64,000 bases of DNA from Actinomadura violacea (GCF_017573465.1 NZ_JAGEPF010000004.1:310001-374000), one strand, 5' to 3'; positions 47,673 to 57,168 are shown, numbered from the stretch's first letter. The notes: generated by a model not told the origin, from the letters alone. Made by a program: numbers and translations.

Positions 47673-48608
47673 TCAGGGGTTCTGAAGGGCCTCGGTGTAC
47701 GTCGGGACGGTGATGTTGCGGCCGGACACGACCACGACCGGCCGCCCGGTGATCTCGACCTTCCCGGCCAGCACCGCCGCGACGCCCGCCGCGCCCGCGC
47801 CCTCGGCGACCAGGCCGTGCTCGGCGAACAGCCAGCGCAGCGCGGTGCGGATCTCCGCGTCGGTGACCGCGGTGAGCGCCGCGTCCGCCCCGATCACCCG
47901 CGGCGTGACGCAGCCGGCCTCCAGGTTGCCGGGCAGCCCGTCGGCGAACGTCTCGCCGACCTCCACCTCGACGACCCGCCCGGCCGCGACCGACGCCGAC
48001 ACGCCGCGCGACACCGCCGACTCCACGCCGACGATCCGCACACCGCCGCGCTCGCGCGCCCACAGGCTGAGCCCGGCGAGCAGCCCGCCGCCGCCGACGG
48101 GCGCGATCACGGTGAGCGGGCCGTCCGCCTGCGCGTCCAGCTCCCGGCCGATGGTGCCCTGCCCCGCGATGACCGCCGGGTCGTTGTAGGGCGACACGTA
48201 GTGGCCCGGCAGCGTCATCGCGTGCGCCTCGGCCTCGTCGTAGGTGTCGCCGTGCTGGACGAGCCGGACCGGGAACGCGCCGATCCGCTCCACCTTCACC
48301 CGCGACGCCCGCGTCGACACGACCACCGTCACGTCCGCGCCGGACCGCGCCGCCGCGTACCCCATGCCGAGGCCGTGGTTGCCGGCGCTGGCGGTGACGG
48401 CGGGCACGCCGTCCGACAGCGCCGCCACGGCGGCCAGCGCACCGCGCACCTTGAACGCGCCGTTCGGCTGGAACGTCTCCAGCTTGAGCAGCGCGTCCGG
48501 CGCGAGCGCGGACGGGACGACGGGCGTCGGGGCGAGCACCCCGGACACCGCCTCCCACGCGAGCTCCAGGTCCAGCGAGCCCGGGGCGCGGACGGCGCGG
48601 GCCGTCAC
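47673..48608 (-). CDS. PLP-dependent threonine dehydratase-like enzyme
   Basis: A 311-residue fold-type II PLP enzyme. The Schiff-base lysine is in GAFKVRGAL, the cofactor phosphate loop is GGGGL, and 'SAGNHGLGMGYAA' is the substrate Asn/Ser loop. It is shorter than biosynthetic threonine deaminase and lacks an ACT regulatory domain, so it is a catabolic or serine/threonine dehydratase- or racemase-type enzyme. The GTG start overlaps the stop of the 59-residue gene upstream as GTGA. It is followed 42 bp later by propeller paralog A on the same strand. Confidence 0.85.
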   Translation of the reverse strand: MTARAVRAPGSLDLELAWEAVSGVLAPTPVVPSALAPDALLKLETFQPNGAFKVRGALAAVAALSDGVPAVTASAGNHGLGMGYAAARSGADVTVVVSTRASRVKVERIGAFPVRLVQHGDTYDEAEAHAMTLPGHYVSPYNDPAVIAGQGTIGRELDAQADGPLTVIAPVGGGGLLAGLSLWARERGGVRIVGVESAVSRGVSASVAAGRVVEVEVGETFADGLPGNLEAGCVTPRVIGADAALTAVTDAEIRTALRWLFAEHGLVAEGAGAAGVAAVLAGKVEITGRPVVVVSGRNITVPTYTEALQNP

Positions 48609-48784
48609 GACCCGTCCTCGGGCGTCTCGTCCAGCCGCTCGTGCAGCCGGTTCCGGATCTCCTCGGGCGTGTAGGCGCGGCGCCGCCGCTCCGAACGGAC
48701 GATCACCGCGCCGGTCGCCGCCACGCCGACGAACCCCGCGATGCCCAGCGCCTTCCACAGGCCGGCCCTTCTCCACCACCGCAT
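48605..48784 (-). CDS. Small single-pass membrane protein (59 aa)
   Basis: A 59-residue protein from ATG 48784. It has a basic N-terminus (MRWWRRAG), one transmembrane helix (~10-30, ALGIAGFVGVAATGAVIV) and a charged tail with RRRAYTPEEIRNRLHERL. Such tails occur in small actinobacterial membrane proteins of unknown role. Its stop overlaps the dehydratase start, so it is a real translated partner. Divergent from the papain-fold gene at 48803 with only 18 bp between. Confidence 0.7.
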   Translation of the reverse strand: MRWWRRAGLWKALGIAGFVGVAATGAVIVRSERRRRAYTPEEIRNRLHERLDETPEDGS

Positions 48785-48802
48785 GCGGCTACGGTATCGA
48801 TC

Positions 48803-49444
48803 ATGCCGGGCACGAGCATCTCCCTCGACGAGGCCGCCGACCTGACCCGCACCGGCGACGTGTGGCTGTTCCGCGGCCGGACGGCCGCCGACCGCGCTAT
48901 CCAGATGACGACGAACAGCCCGGTGAACCACGTCGGCATGGCGCTGGTCGTCGACGACCTGCCGCCGCTGATGTGGCACGCCGAGCTCGGCCGGTCGCTG
49001 CCGGACCTGTGGTCGGGCGGCCACCAGCGCGGCGCGCAGCTGCACGACCTGCGCGACGCGGTGCTGACCTGGGGCGACCGGTACGGGCAGCGGGCGTGGC
49101 TGCGGCAGCTCGACCCGCCGGCGTCGCGGGCGATGGAGGACGCGGCGCTGCGCGCGGTGGCCCGGCTGGACGGCACGCCGTTCCCGTCCACGTCGCGGCT
49201 GGCGTCGCGGTGGCTGCGCGGCCGGGTTCCGGTCCGCCGGCCGGCCGAGCGCGACATGAACCTGGAGACGGCGTTCTGCGCGGAGATCGTCGCGGTGACG
49301 TACCAGGCGATGGGGCTGCTGCCGAAGGGCCGCCGCCCGAACTGGTTCGACCCGGGCCGGTTCTGGAGCGGCGACGACCTGGACCTGGAGTCGGGCGCGG
49401 TCCTCGGCGGCGAGATCGCCGTCAGCCTGCCCGCTTCCCGCTAG
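48803..49444 (+). CDS. YiiX-like permuted papain-fold (NlpC/P60) protein
   Basis: A 213-residue protein. His in SPVNHVGMAL (~residue 49) precedes the Cys of AFCAEIVAVTYQAMG (~159), the order expected for circularly permuted NlpC/P60 peptidases of the YaeF/YiiX group. It may cleave peptide, amide or acyl bonds in the envelope; no signal peptide is present. The ATG at 48803 follows TACGGT (48790-48795) by seven bases and has no ribosome site, so it is probably leaderless. It ends by running 23 bp into the convergent TgpA-like gene. Confidence 0.78.
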   Translation: MPGTSISLDEAADLTRTGDVWLFRGRTAADRAIQMTTNSPVNHVGMALVVDDLPPLMWHAELGRSLPDLWSGGHQRGAQLHDLRDAVLTWGDRYGQRAWLRQLDPPASRAMEDAALRAVARLDGTPFPSTSRLASRWLRGRVPVRRPAERDMNLETAFCAEIVAVTYQAMGLLPKGRRPNWFDPGRFWSGDDLDLESGAVLGGEIAVSLPASR

Positions 49445-51608
49445 CGCGGGGGTCGCGGAGCGAGCGGGGGTGCAGTCGGCGGCGGAGCCGCCGCAGCCGC
49501 CCGGCCTTCGCGGTGACGAGGCGTCCGAGCTGGTCGGTGTGGTGCCAGGCCTGGTCGGCGGCGCGCGGGTCCGGACGGGACGCGGCGAAGCGGCTGCGGT
49601 TCACCAGGTCGGCGAGCGGCCCGAGATGCCCGCGGGCGTCCGCGCCGACATTGGACGCGCCGAACCGGGCGACCTCGTGCGCGGTCAGCGTCCGGGCGGT
49701 GGACAGGCCGACGTCCGCGAGGTGGTCGAGGGCCTGGTGCCAGGCGCCGGTGATGCGGTCGCCGGGCTCGCCCGCCCGGCGGCGCCTGCGGCGCAGCGCG
49801 GGCGCGAGCAGCACGGCCAGCAGGTACGCGAGGACCAGCGCGGCGGCGGCGACCGACGCGTACACCCACCACGGCGTGGGCGCCTCAGGGGCGGCGGCGG
49901 GCTTCGGCGGCGTCTTCTGCGGCGTCTTGCCGGGCCCGGACCCGCGCGTCTGCGACGCGGCGTTCTTCTGCGCCTGCTCGAGCTTCTTCTCCGTCTCACC
50001 GGCCGCGACGGAGTCGTTGTTCTTGGAGCGGCGCGCGCTGTCCGGCAGCGGGTTGAACCGGATCCAGCCGAGCCCCGCGAACTTGATCTCCGGCCACACC
50101 ATCACGTCCCCGGACCGGTACTGGACCGTGCCGCCCGAGCGGTTCCCGCCGTCGAAGCCGACGACGACCCGCGACGGCAGCCCGAGCGTCCGGGCGAGCA
50201 GCGCGTAGGCGGTCGCGAAGTGCTCGGGCGTGCCGCGCCGGCCCTCGCCGAGGAAGTAGTCGAGCTGCCGGTAACTGTGCCCGGGCGGCGCGGTCACGTC
50301 GTACCGGGCGTACCGCTTCAGGTACTCGGCGAGCATCGCCGCCTTCTGGATCGGCGACACCGCGCCCTGCGTCGCCGCCTCCGCGAACTTCCGGAACTCG
50401 GCGAGCTGCACGGGCGGCTTCGTCGCGCCCGGTCCCCACGGCAGCCGCCGGTCCGCACGCGCCTCCGCGTCGTCGGCGACGCCCGCGTCCGCCAGGTCGT
50501 CCGCCGACCACTCCGGAACCCGCGAATCGACCGTGTAGGTCTGCCCGGCGGCCAGCGGCTTCGCGGCGGCGAGCGCGCCGCTGGCCGGGTCGGCGACGAC
50601 GCCGAGGCCGTCCACCTGGCGGGGGCGGTCCGGCGCGGGCACGTACACGCCCGGCAGCGCGCCGATGGTGATGCGCTGCGCGACCTCGTGCTCCTTGCGC
50701 GGCTTCGGCCCCTCCGGCACCCGGCTCCCCGTCGGGACGAACCGGGCGGCGGACGTCCACGTCACGCCGTCGAAGGTGTCGAGGACGGCGAGCCGCTCGA
50801 TCTCGTCCCGCTTCGACGCCACCGTGAACATCACCTGGTCGGGGCTCAGCAGCCAGCCGCCGACGCGGTCGAGCGGGCTGACGCTGTCATGCTGCTGCGG
50901 CGGCGGCGCCTGCACCTGCTCGCGCGGGTTGTACGGGTCGGCGCTCACCGGCACGACCGGGCCCGCCGCCAGCGCGAGCGCGCCGAGCACCGCCGCGGCG
51001 GGCAGCCCGAACGCCGGCGGACGCCACGCCGGGCCGGACGCGGGCCCGTCCGCGCGGACGAGGACCAGCACCGCGATCAGCACGACGGTCGCGGCGGCGA
51101 GCGGCAGGTTCGAGCCCGGGCCGTCCACGCCGAGCAGCAGCGCGACCGCCCACACGCCGAGCGGCGGCACCGCCGGCAGCGCCCGCAGCCGCGTCCGCAG
51201 CGCGATCTCGGCGGACGCGAACGCCGCGAGCCACACCAGCACGTTCACCAGGACGAGGAACTCCGGCTTCGCCGGCGCGGGCAGCAGCGTGGTCAGGATC
51301 GACTTCCACGAGCTGAGCACCCCCTCCCGCAGCGTCTGCGGGAACGTGCCGTCGCCCAGCGCCGGACGCAGCACGGTCACCGCCGCCGTACCCGCCCACG
51401 CCGCCACCGTCAGCACCAGCGAGATCCACAGCGGCCACGGCCGGCTGCCCTTGCGCGGCCCCGACAGCAGCCCGGACAGCACCGTCGGGACCGCCGCGGC
51501 GACCGCCGCGACCGGCACCACCGGACCGAACCCGAACACGCGCTGGAACGCCAGCCCCGCGACCGCCGCCAGGCACGCCGTCACCACCAGCGAGACGTAC
51601 CGGGTCAC
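49422..51608 (-). CDS. TgpA-like membrane protein with degenerate transglutaminase domain
   Basis: A 728-residue protein. The N-terminal ~220 residues hold six or so transmembrane helices, followed by an outside domain, a transglutaminase-like core (~400-525), one further helix (~590-612) and a cytoplasmic C-terminus. In the core, 'RRGTPEHFATAYALLAR' has Pro461 where active members have Cys, 'DVMVWPEI' has Met503 where the HAW His is expected, and 'RFNPLP' has Asn519 for the catalytic Asp. The domain is therefore probably a binding module. GTG start overlapping the DUF58 stop (GTGA). Third gene of a MoxR-DUF58-TgpA operon for envelope assembly. Confidence 0.82.
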   Translation of the reverse strand: MTRYVSLVVTACLAAVAGLAFQRVFGFGPVVPVAAVAAAVPTVLSGLLSGPRKGSRPWPLWISLVLTVAAWAGTAAVTVLRPALGDGTFPQTLREGVLSSWKSILTTLLPAPAKPEFLVLVNVLVWLAAFASAEIALRTRLRALPAVPPLGVWAVALLLGVDGPGSNLPLAAATVVLIAVLVLVRADGPASGPAWRPPAFGLPAAAVLGALALAAGPVVPVSADPYNPREQVQAPPPQQHDSVSPLDRVGGWLLSPDQVMFTVASKRDEIERLAVLDTFDGVTWTSAARFVPTGSRVPEGPKPRKEHEVAQRITIGALPGVYVPAPDRPRQVDGLGVVADPASGALAAAKPLAAGQTYTVDSRVPEWSADDLADAGVADDAEARADRRLPWGPGATKPPVQLAEFRKFAEAATQGAVSPIQKAAMLAEYLKRYARYDVTAPPGHSYRQLDYFLGEGRRGTPEHFATAYALLARTLGLPSRVVVGFDGGNRSGGTVQYRSGDVMVWPEIKFAGLGWIRFNPLPDSARRSKNNDSVAAGETEKKLEQAQKNAASQTRGSGPGKTPQKTPPKPAAAPEAPTPWWVYASVAAAALVLAYLLAVLLAPALRRRRRRAGEPGDRITGAWHQALDHLADVGLSTARTLTAHEVARFGASNVGADARGHLGPLADLVNRSRFAASRPDPRAADQAWHHTDQLGRLVTAKAGRLRRLRRRLHPRSLRDPRASGKRAG

Positions 51609-52735
51609 CGGACGCCCCCGAGCCGCCGCCACGCCTCCGCCAGCCCGTCCAGGTCCGCCACGTCGACCATGTGCACGCCGGGCGGCGCCGACGCGGCCGA
51701 CTCCGGCCGCACCCGCAGCACCACCACCCGGTCGAACCGGCTCCGCACCGACGCGACCCGCCCGAGCTCCGCGCCGTCCCGCATGATCACCACGAGCGAC
51801 CCGCCCGCCGGGACGCGGCGCACCACGTCCACCGCCGACCGCGGGCCCGGCTCCGGCGCGACGGCCGTCAGCCGGTCGAGCAGCACCTCCACGTCGCCGG
51901 GACCGCCGCGCGTGTCCGCCACCGGCCCCGCGCCCGTCAGCACCCGCACCGGGAAGCTCGCCGACGCCGCGCCCGCCGCCACCGACGCCGCCGCGTCCAC
52001 CGCCAGCTCGAAGTCGTCCGGCTCCGGCCACGACTCCGGCCGCGCCTCCAGCACCACCGTCGTCCTCGGCAGGCTCGCGTCCACCATCTGCCGCACCATC
52101 AGCGTCCCCGTCCGCGCCGACGACTTCCAGTGGATGTGCCGCAGCTCGTCCCCGATCACGTACTCGCGCAGCGCGTGGAACGTCGCAGTCCCCGCCGGCG
52201 ACCGGTCGCTCGTCGGCCCTTCGAGATGGTGCGCCCGCCCCGACGGCAGCAGCGCGAGCGGCACCGTCCGCGGCCGCACCAGCAGTGTCCGGGGCGTCCC
52301 GTACTCGCGGACGCGGCGCGCCAGCCGCAGCGGATCCGACCGGACGAGCCGCAGCGGCCCCACCGGGATCTCGCCGCGCCGCTCCGTCGGCAGCCGGTAC
52401 GTCACGCTGCGGCTCCCGCCCGACCGCAGCCGCGGCACGTCCACCGCCACGTCGGTCGAGCCCGCCGCGTCCCGCGCGCTCAGCCCGCGCACCGCGCGCC
52501 CCTCGTTCTTCACGTGCAGCACGCCGACCGCCGGCTCGCCGCGCGCCACCTTCACCGGCGCGATGTCCCGGCGCACCGCCAGCCGCGGGCCCGGCAGCGT
52601 CCACAGCACCGCCGCGGCCACCGCCGCCAGCCCCGCGACCCCGAGCACCGCCGGCTCCGGATAGCCGAGCCACCAGCCCGCCGCGTACAGCGCCGCCGAC
52701 ACGGCCGCCGTCCCCCATCCGAGCGGCGTCAGCAC
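51605..52735 (-). CDS. DUF58 protein
   Basis: A 376-residue protein with two N-terminal transmembrane helices (~8-45) and the DUF58 signature 'REYVIGDELRHIHWKSSAR' near 190-208, followed by a vWA-like segment. DUF58 proteins act with MoxR ATPases in many bacteria, probably in assembly of envelope complexes. GTG start 26 bp after the MoxR stop; overlaps the next gene. There is no reason to doubt activity, but its biochemical role is unknown. Confidence 0.87.
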   Translation of the reverse strand: MLTPLGWGTAAVSAALYAAGWWLGYPEPAVLGVAGLAAVAAAVLWTLPGPRLAVRRDIAPVKVARGEPAVGVLHVKNEGRAVRGLSARDAAGSTDVAVDVPRLRSGGSRSVTYRLPTERRGEIPVGPLRLVRSDPLRLARRVREYGTPRTLLVRPRTVPLALLPSGRAHHLEGPTSDRSPAGTATFHALREYVIGDELRHIHWKSSARTGTLMVRQMVDASLPRTTVVLEARPESWPEPDDFELAVDAAASVAAGAASASFPVRVLTGAGPVADTRGGPGDVEVLLDRLTAVAPEPGPRSAVDVVRRVPAGGSLVVIMRDGAELGRVASVRSRFDRVVVLRVRPESAASAPPGVHMVDVADLDGLAEAWRRLGGVR

Positions 52736-52761
52736 ATCGAACCCCGTTCCCCGAGCGCCGG

Positions 52762-53745
52762 TCAGACGCCGGCGGCCTGCGGCGTCGGCACGTTCGCGAG
52801 GACCTCCCCGACCACGTCCGCACCGCCCCGCCCACGCAGCTCCGCCTCCGGCGTCACGATCAGCCGGTGCGCGATCACCGGCACCGCGAGGGCCTTCACG
52901 TCCTCCGGGACGATGTAGGACCGGCCGGCCGCCGCCGCCCGCACCCGCGCCGCCCGCAGCAGCGCCACGCTCGCCCGCGGGCTCGCGCCGAGCCGCAGGT
53001 CAGGGTGCTCGCGCGTCGCCGCGACGACCCGCACCACGTAGTCGTACAGCGGCGCCGCGACGTGCAGCCGCTGCGCGAAGTCGATCATCCGGGCGAGGTC
53101 CTCGCGGCCCATCACCGGCGGCAGCTGGTCCAGCATCGCGCCCGTCGGCGCGCCCGCCAGCAGCGTCACCTCCGCCTGGTGGTCGGGGTACCCCATCGAG
53201 ATCCGCATCAGGAACCGGTCGAGCTGCGCCTCCGGCAGGGGGTACGTGCCGTCCATGTCGACCGGGTTCTGCGTCGCGATCACCATGAACGGGCGCGGCA
53301 CCGGATGCGGCGTCCCCTCCACCGTCACCCGGCGCTCCTCCATGACCTCCAGCAGCGCCGACTGCGTCTTCGGCGACCCCCGGTTGATCTCGTCCGCCAC
53401 CGCCAGGTTCGCGAAGATCGGCCCCGGATGGAACTCGAACGCGCTCGTCCCCTGGTTGAAGATCGACACCCCGGTGATGTCGCTCGGCAGCAGGTCGGGC
53501 GTGAACTGGATGCGCGCCCACTTCGCCTCCACCGACGCCGACATCGCCCGGGCGAGCGTCGTCTTGCCGACGCCCGGCACGTCCTCGACCAGGAGGTGCC
53601 CCTCCGACAGCAGGCACACCAGCGCCAGCTCGACCTTGTCCCGCTTGCCGCGGACGATCCGCTCGATGTTCTGCGCCAGCGCCCCGAACATCTGCGCGAA
53701 CCGCCCCGCCAGCGCCTCCGGATCCACGCCCCCGTGCTCACTCAT
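52762..53745 (-). CDS. MoxR-family AAA+ ATPase
   Basis: A 327-residue AAA+ chaperone. Walker A GVGKTT is at 58-63, Walker B VADEINR has D118/E119, sensor 1 'ATQNPVDMDGTYPLPEAQLDRF' lies near 160-180 (given only as family mark), and a lid domain follows. The ATG overlaps the stop of propeller paralog B (ATGA) and the gene leads directly into DUF58 and the TgpA-like gene. MoxR ATPases remodel or load cofactors into partner proteins, often vWA/DUF58 types. Confidence 0.9.
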   Translation of the reverse strand: MSEHGGVDPEALAGRFAQMFGALAQNIERIVRGKRDKVELALVCLLSEGHLLVEDVPGVGKTTLARAMSASVEAKWARIQFTPDLLPSDITGVSIFNQGTSAFEFHPGPIFANLAVADEINRGSPKTQSALLEVMEERRVTVEGTPHPVPRPFMVIATQNPVDMDGTYPLPEAQLDRFLMRISMGYPDHQAEVTLLAGAPTGAMLDQLPPVMGREDLARMIDFAQRLHVAAPLYDYVVRVVAATREHPDLRLGASPRASVALLRAARVRAAAAGRSYIVPEDVKALAVPVIAHRLIVTPEAELRGRGGADVVGEVLANVPTPQAAGV

Positions 53746-55910
53746 GATCCGCACCCCCAGACCTTCGGCGAGGAGAAGGTTCCGGCGTTGGAATTCGGCG
53801 TCGCCACGTACAGGTCACTGACCCAGCGCTCGCGCCCGCCATAGTTGATCTTGTCCCAGATGTTGCTCTTGAGGCTCGGGTCGTTCTGGTCCGGCACCAT
53901 GTCGCCCTTCTCCTGGCAGATCACGGTCACCGGGTCCTTGAACCCTTGTGGGAACTTGCCGTCATGCGGCGACGTGCTATTCGGGCCGGTGTGCAGCCAC
54001 GTGCTGGTGCTGTTGTTGTTGTGGCCGTTGTAGACGACGGTGTGCTGGTTCGGGTCGAGGGTCACCGAGGTGCTCGCCGGGGTGGAGTCGCCCGCGCCGT
54101 TGTGGGCGGTCACGCTGATCGTGTGGGGCGTGATGCCGTTGGTCAGGCCGGAGACGTTCGCCGACGTGCCCTTGGTCGACGTCGAACCGCCCTGCCAGGT
54201 GACGTTGTACGTCACGTCGTAGCCGGACGACTTGGCCCAGGTGACGGTGGCACCGTGGTTCACGCCGGTGGCCTTGAGAGTGGTGGGCGGGCCCGGGGCC
54301 TGGCAGGCGGTGGCGCCGACCGTGCCGGACGGGCTGTAGGCCGTCTTGCCGTTCTTGCCCTTGTACTCGGCGGCGACCTTGTACTCGTAGGTCCGGCTGT
54401 TGCAGGCGAGGCCGCCGACGGTGAACGTCCCGCCCGGCGAGTCGCCGGGGAACTGCGCGGGCGTCGCACCCTTGACGGGCCGGTCGTCGGCGCCGAGCAG
54501 GACGAACCGGGTCACCGGGTAGACGCCCTGCGGCTGGACGGCGGGCGTGAAGCGGATCCCGATGGAGCCGTTGTCGCCGGACGCGAAGGGCGTGGGCGGG
54601 TCGGGCGCGGTCGGGTCCTGCTTCGCGGGCGGCCGCGGGGGCCGTCCGGCGGGCGGGACGGGGTCGTTGCCGCCGTGGCCGGGGCCGCCGCCGGTGTTGC
54701 GGTTGCCGTTCCCGTTGCCCGGTCCGGCCTTGATGGGGATGGGGCGGCGGTTGCTGCCCGGGACGTGGTCGTCGTACTTCTTGATGCGCTTGACCGCGCC
54801 GTTCGGGTCGAGCGCGAGCGCGAGGGCGCCGTCGGGGTCGTTCACCCAGAGCATGTGGTCGCGGGTGACGACCTCGATCGTCCCGCCGGGCCGGGTGGCG
54901 GGGATCGGGGCCTCCCAGGCGCCCTTGTCGGTGTTGAACACCAGCAGGCGCCCGGCCGTCCGGTCGGGGAGGTAGACGCGGGGGCCGAGGACGTTCGGCG
55001 CCTCGAACGCGTGGTGCGGGACGCGCAGCGCGACGGACTCGACGCGTCCGACGCCGGTGTCGAGCAGGTACAGCGAGCCGCCCGCGCCGAGCATCGGGAC
55101 GACCTGGCCGTCGGCGACGGGCGGGAGCCGCACGCCGTTCGCGGTCTTCGCGACGGGCGCGGGCAGGGTGATGCGCTGCGTGCCGTCGGGCCGGACGACG
55201 AGGGCGGTGGCGGAGGTGCTGTCGACGACGACGGGGGTCCCGGCGGCGATGGTGAGGGCGAGGCGGTCGCCGCCGCGGCCGGCGGTGACGGGCGTCCCCT
55301 GCCGGCCGTCCTGGAACGGGACGACCTGGCCGCTCTGCGGGACCGGCACCCACAGGCCGCCCTTGCCGTCGATGCCGGCCTGGCCGAGCGGCGCGGTGAG
55401 CGTCGCGGCCGGCCCGGCGGGCGCGAGGGTCAGCGGGTCGATCCGCTGGACGACGCCCTTGACGGAGTCGATGGTGTAGGCGTCGCCGGAGCCGGCGAGG
55501 ACCTGCAGCCCGGGCCCGCCCGCGGCCCGGCTTCCGGTGATCTTGAGCTGGGACGGGTCGATGCGGCTGACGACGCCGGTGTCGGTGTCGACGAGCAGCA
55601 CGGTCGTCCCGTCCTGGACGATCTTGATGTGGTGGCCGCGCATCTGCGGGACGACGGACGCCTTCCCGTCGACCTTGCCGGCCAGCCCGTTGGCGTGCAC
55701 GACGAGGCCCTTGGCGCCGGCGCTGAGCCAGGCGCCGACGTCGGCGAGCCGGTACTTGGCGCTGGCGGTCCCGACCCCGTAGACGAGCGCCCCCACGCAG
55801 AGCACGCCGACGAGGCCGGCCGCGAGCTGGCCGGTCAGCCGGTCGCGCCGGAAATGCCTCAGTACCCCGCGCGGTCCCGCGTCCCGCGCGGGGGATCGAT
55901 CCCCGTTCAA
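53742..55910 (-). CDS. Membrane-anchored beta-propeller/Fn3 protein, paralog B
   Basis: A 722-residue protein with the same layout as the one at 45522: one transmembrane helix (~28-50), propeller-like region with 'VPQMRGHHIKIVQDG' and 'QAGIDGKGGLWVPVP', a Gly/Asn/Pro linker (~395-450), two Fn3 domains (~450-620) and a Trp/Cys-containing C-terminal domain ending in VWGCGS. The start is a TTG with GAGGTG seven bases upstream. It is the first gene of the MoxR-DUF58-TgpA operon, overlapping MoxR by four bases, so it is probably the surface protein that this machinery serves. Confidence 0.8.
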   Translation of the reverse strand: MNGDRSPARDAGPRGVLRHFRRDRLTGQLAAGLVGVLCVGALVYGVGTASAKYRLADVGAWLSAGAKGLVVHANGLAGKVDGKASVVPQMRGHHIKIVQDGTTVLLVDTDTGVVSRIDPSQLKITGSRAAGGPGLQVLAGSGDAYTIDSVKGVVQRIDPLTLAPAGPAATLTAPLGQAGIDGKGGLWVPVPQSGQVVPFQDGRQGTPVTAGRGGDRLALTIAAGTPVVVDSTSATALVVRPDGTQRITLPAPVAKTANGVRLPPVADGQVVPMLGAGGSLYLLDTGVGRVESVALRVPHHAFEAPNVLGPRVYLPDRTAGRLLVFNTDKGAWEAPIPATRPGGTIEVVTRDHMLWVNDPDGALALALDPNGAVKRIKKYDDHVPGSNRRPIPIKAGPGNGNGNRNTGGGPGHGGNDPVPPAGRPPRPPAKQDPTAPDPPTPFASGDNGSIGIRFTPAVQPQGVYPVTRFVLLGADDRPVKGATPAQFPGDSPGGTFTVGGLACNSRTYEYKVAAEYKGKNGKTAYSPSGTVGATACQAPGPPTTLKATGVNHGATVTWAKSSGYDVTYNVTWQGGSTSTKGTSANVSGLTNGITPHTISVTAHNGAGDSTPASTSVTLDPNQHTVVYNGHNNNSTSTWLHTGPNSTSPHDGKFPQGFKDPVTVICQEKGDMVPDQNDPSLKSNIWDKINYGGRERWVSDLYVATPNSNAGTFSSPKVWGCGS

Positions 55911-56334
55911 TCCCCGTCACCTCTCGTCGCGCCGGGACCGCCCGCTCCGGAACTCGCGGCGGCACCTTGCGGCCGGTGCCGTCCCCACCGCGCCGGAACG
56001 AGCCTGGGAGACTCGGCGCGATCGGCACCTTAACGATTGTGCGGGCCACACCATAATGGGATTCGTCACATCTCACCTGGCGAATCACGATATTGCGGAG
56101 GTCGCAGGACGATCGGTGTGGCGTGGATCACATCCTCCCGAGAGGCGGGCCGGCGCTCGACGGCGACCGCGCGGCGACGCTGCGTAGAGGACGCGGACGC
56201 CCCCGCCTCATTGCGGCCGGGTCGCCCGATGTCGGTCCCGCCCGGTCTTCACCGGATCCGCGGCGACTCGAACCGAACGCGAACGTTATCCGCGACGTCC
56301 TAAGGTTGGGCATCCCCCGACCGACGACCCCGAG
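55911..56334. promoter_or_regulatory. Intergenic region, divergent
   Basis: About 420 bp without a credible gene. The AT-richer stretch 56028-56100 probably carries the promoter of the propeller-B operon; it holds an inverted repeat gattcg (56060-56065) / cgaatc (56081-56086). TAAGGT at 56311 is a -10-like box for the metallopeptidase gene. No clear -35 partner was found for either side. Confidence 0.4.
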
Positions 56335-57090
56335 GTGGACGTGGAACACGCAAGCATCGCCGACCTGTGGAACCGGGTGACGGGAACGCAGCCGGACCCC
56401 CCGTGGTGGCTGGTCGTGCTCGTCGGCGCCGTCGCGCTGGCCGCGGTGCTGCACGGCCCCACCTGGCGGGTCGCGCGCAACACGGTGACGATCGCGCACG
56501 AGGGCGGGCACGCGCTGATCGCGCTGCTCACCGGCCGCAAGCTGGACGGCATCAAGCTGCACTCCGACACCTCCGGCGTCACGGTCTCGCGCGGCAAGCC
56601 GCACGGCCCCGGCATGATCTTCACCGCGATGGCCGGGTACGTGACGCCGCCGCTGCTCGGCCTGTTCTTCGCGCTGCTGCTCGCCGGCGGCCGCATCACG
56701 CTGATGCTCTGGTTCACGCTCCTGCTGCTCGCCGCGATGCTGATCATGATCCGGAACGCCTACGGCGCGCTGTCGGTGATCGTGACCGGCGCGGTCGTCC
56801 TCCTGGTCTCCTGGTTCGGCAGCGCCGAGGTGCAGGCGGGGTTCGCCTACCTGGCCGCCTGGTTCCTGCTGCTGGCCGCGACCCGCCCGGTGATCGAGCT
56901 GCAGCGGATGCGGACCCGGCACATGGCGCCGAGCTCCGACGCCGACCAGCTCGCCCACCTCACCGGCGTCCCGGGCCTCGCCTGGGTCACCCTGTTCGGC
57001 GCCACCGCGCTCGTCGCCCTCCTCGCCGGCGGGGCCCTGCTGTTCCCCGACGTCTCCGTCCCCGGCATCCACTCCCTCCCCGGCTACTAG
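56335..57090 (+). CDS. M50-like membrane zinc metallopeptidase
   Basis: A 251-residue protein with six or so transmembrane helices. The zinc motif HEGGH (H55, E56, H59) begins a helix, as in site-2-protease-like M50B proteins; the later conserved Asp ligand is not certain. Such proteins cleave membrane substrates or are inactive relatives. GTG 56335 is used; a GTG at 56341 in the same frame is also possible. It lies upstream of the SWIM/MoxR/vWA operon but has a 78-bp gap and probably separate transcription. Confidence 0.78.
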   Translation: MDVEHASIADLWNRVTGTQPDPPWWLVVLVGAVALAAVLHGPTWRVARNTVTIAHEGGHALIALLTGRKLDGIKLHSDTSGVTVSRGKPHGPGMIFTAMAGYVTPPLLGLFFALLLAGGRITLMLWFTLLLLAAMLIMIRNAYGALSVIVTGAVVLLVSWFGSAEVQAGFAYLAAWFLLLAATRPVIELQRMRTRHMAPSSDADQLAHLTGVPGLAWVTLFGATALVALLAGGALLFPDVSVPGIHSLPGY

Positions 57091-57156
57091 GAGCGCTTCC
57101 GGCGCGCCCGCCGGGCGGTGGGGGAACGTCACGCGGAGAATGTCGGAGGGGGCGGA

Positions 57157-57168
57157 TAGTTTCGGGGT
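57157..57168 (+). promoter_or_regulatory. Leaderless -10 of the SWIM-MoxR-vWA operon
   Basis: TAGTTT (57157-57162) stands six bases before GTG 57169, without a ribosome site next to the start. No good -35 was seen. A Gly-rich purine stretch upstream (57144-57152) is too far for ribosome binding. Confidence 0.45.
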
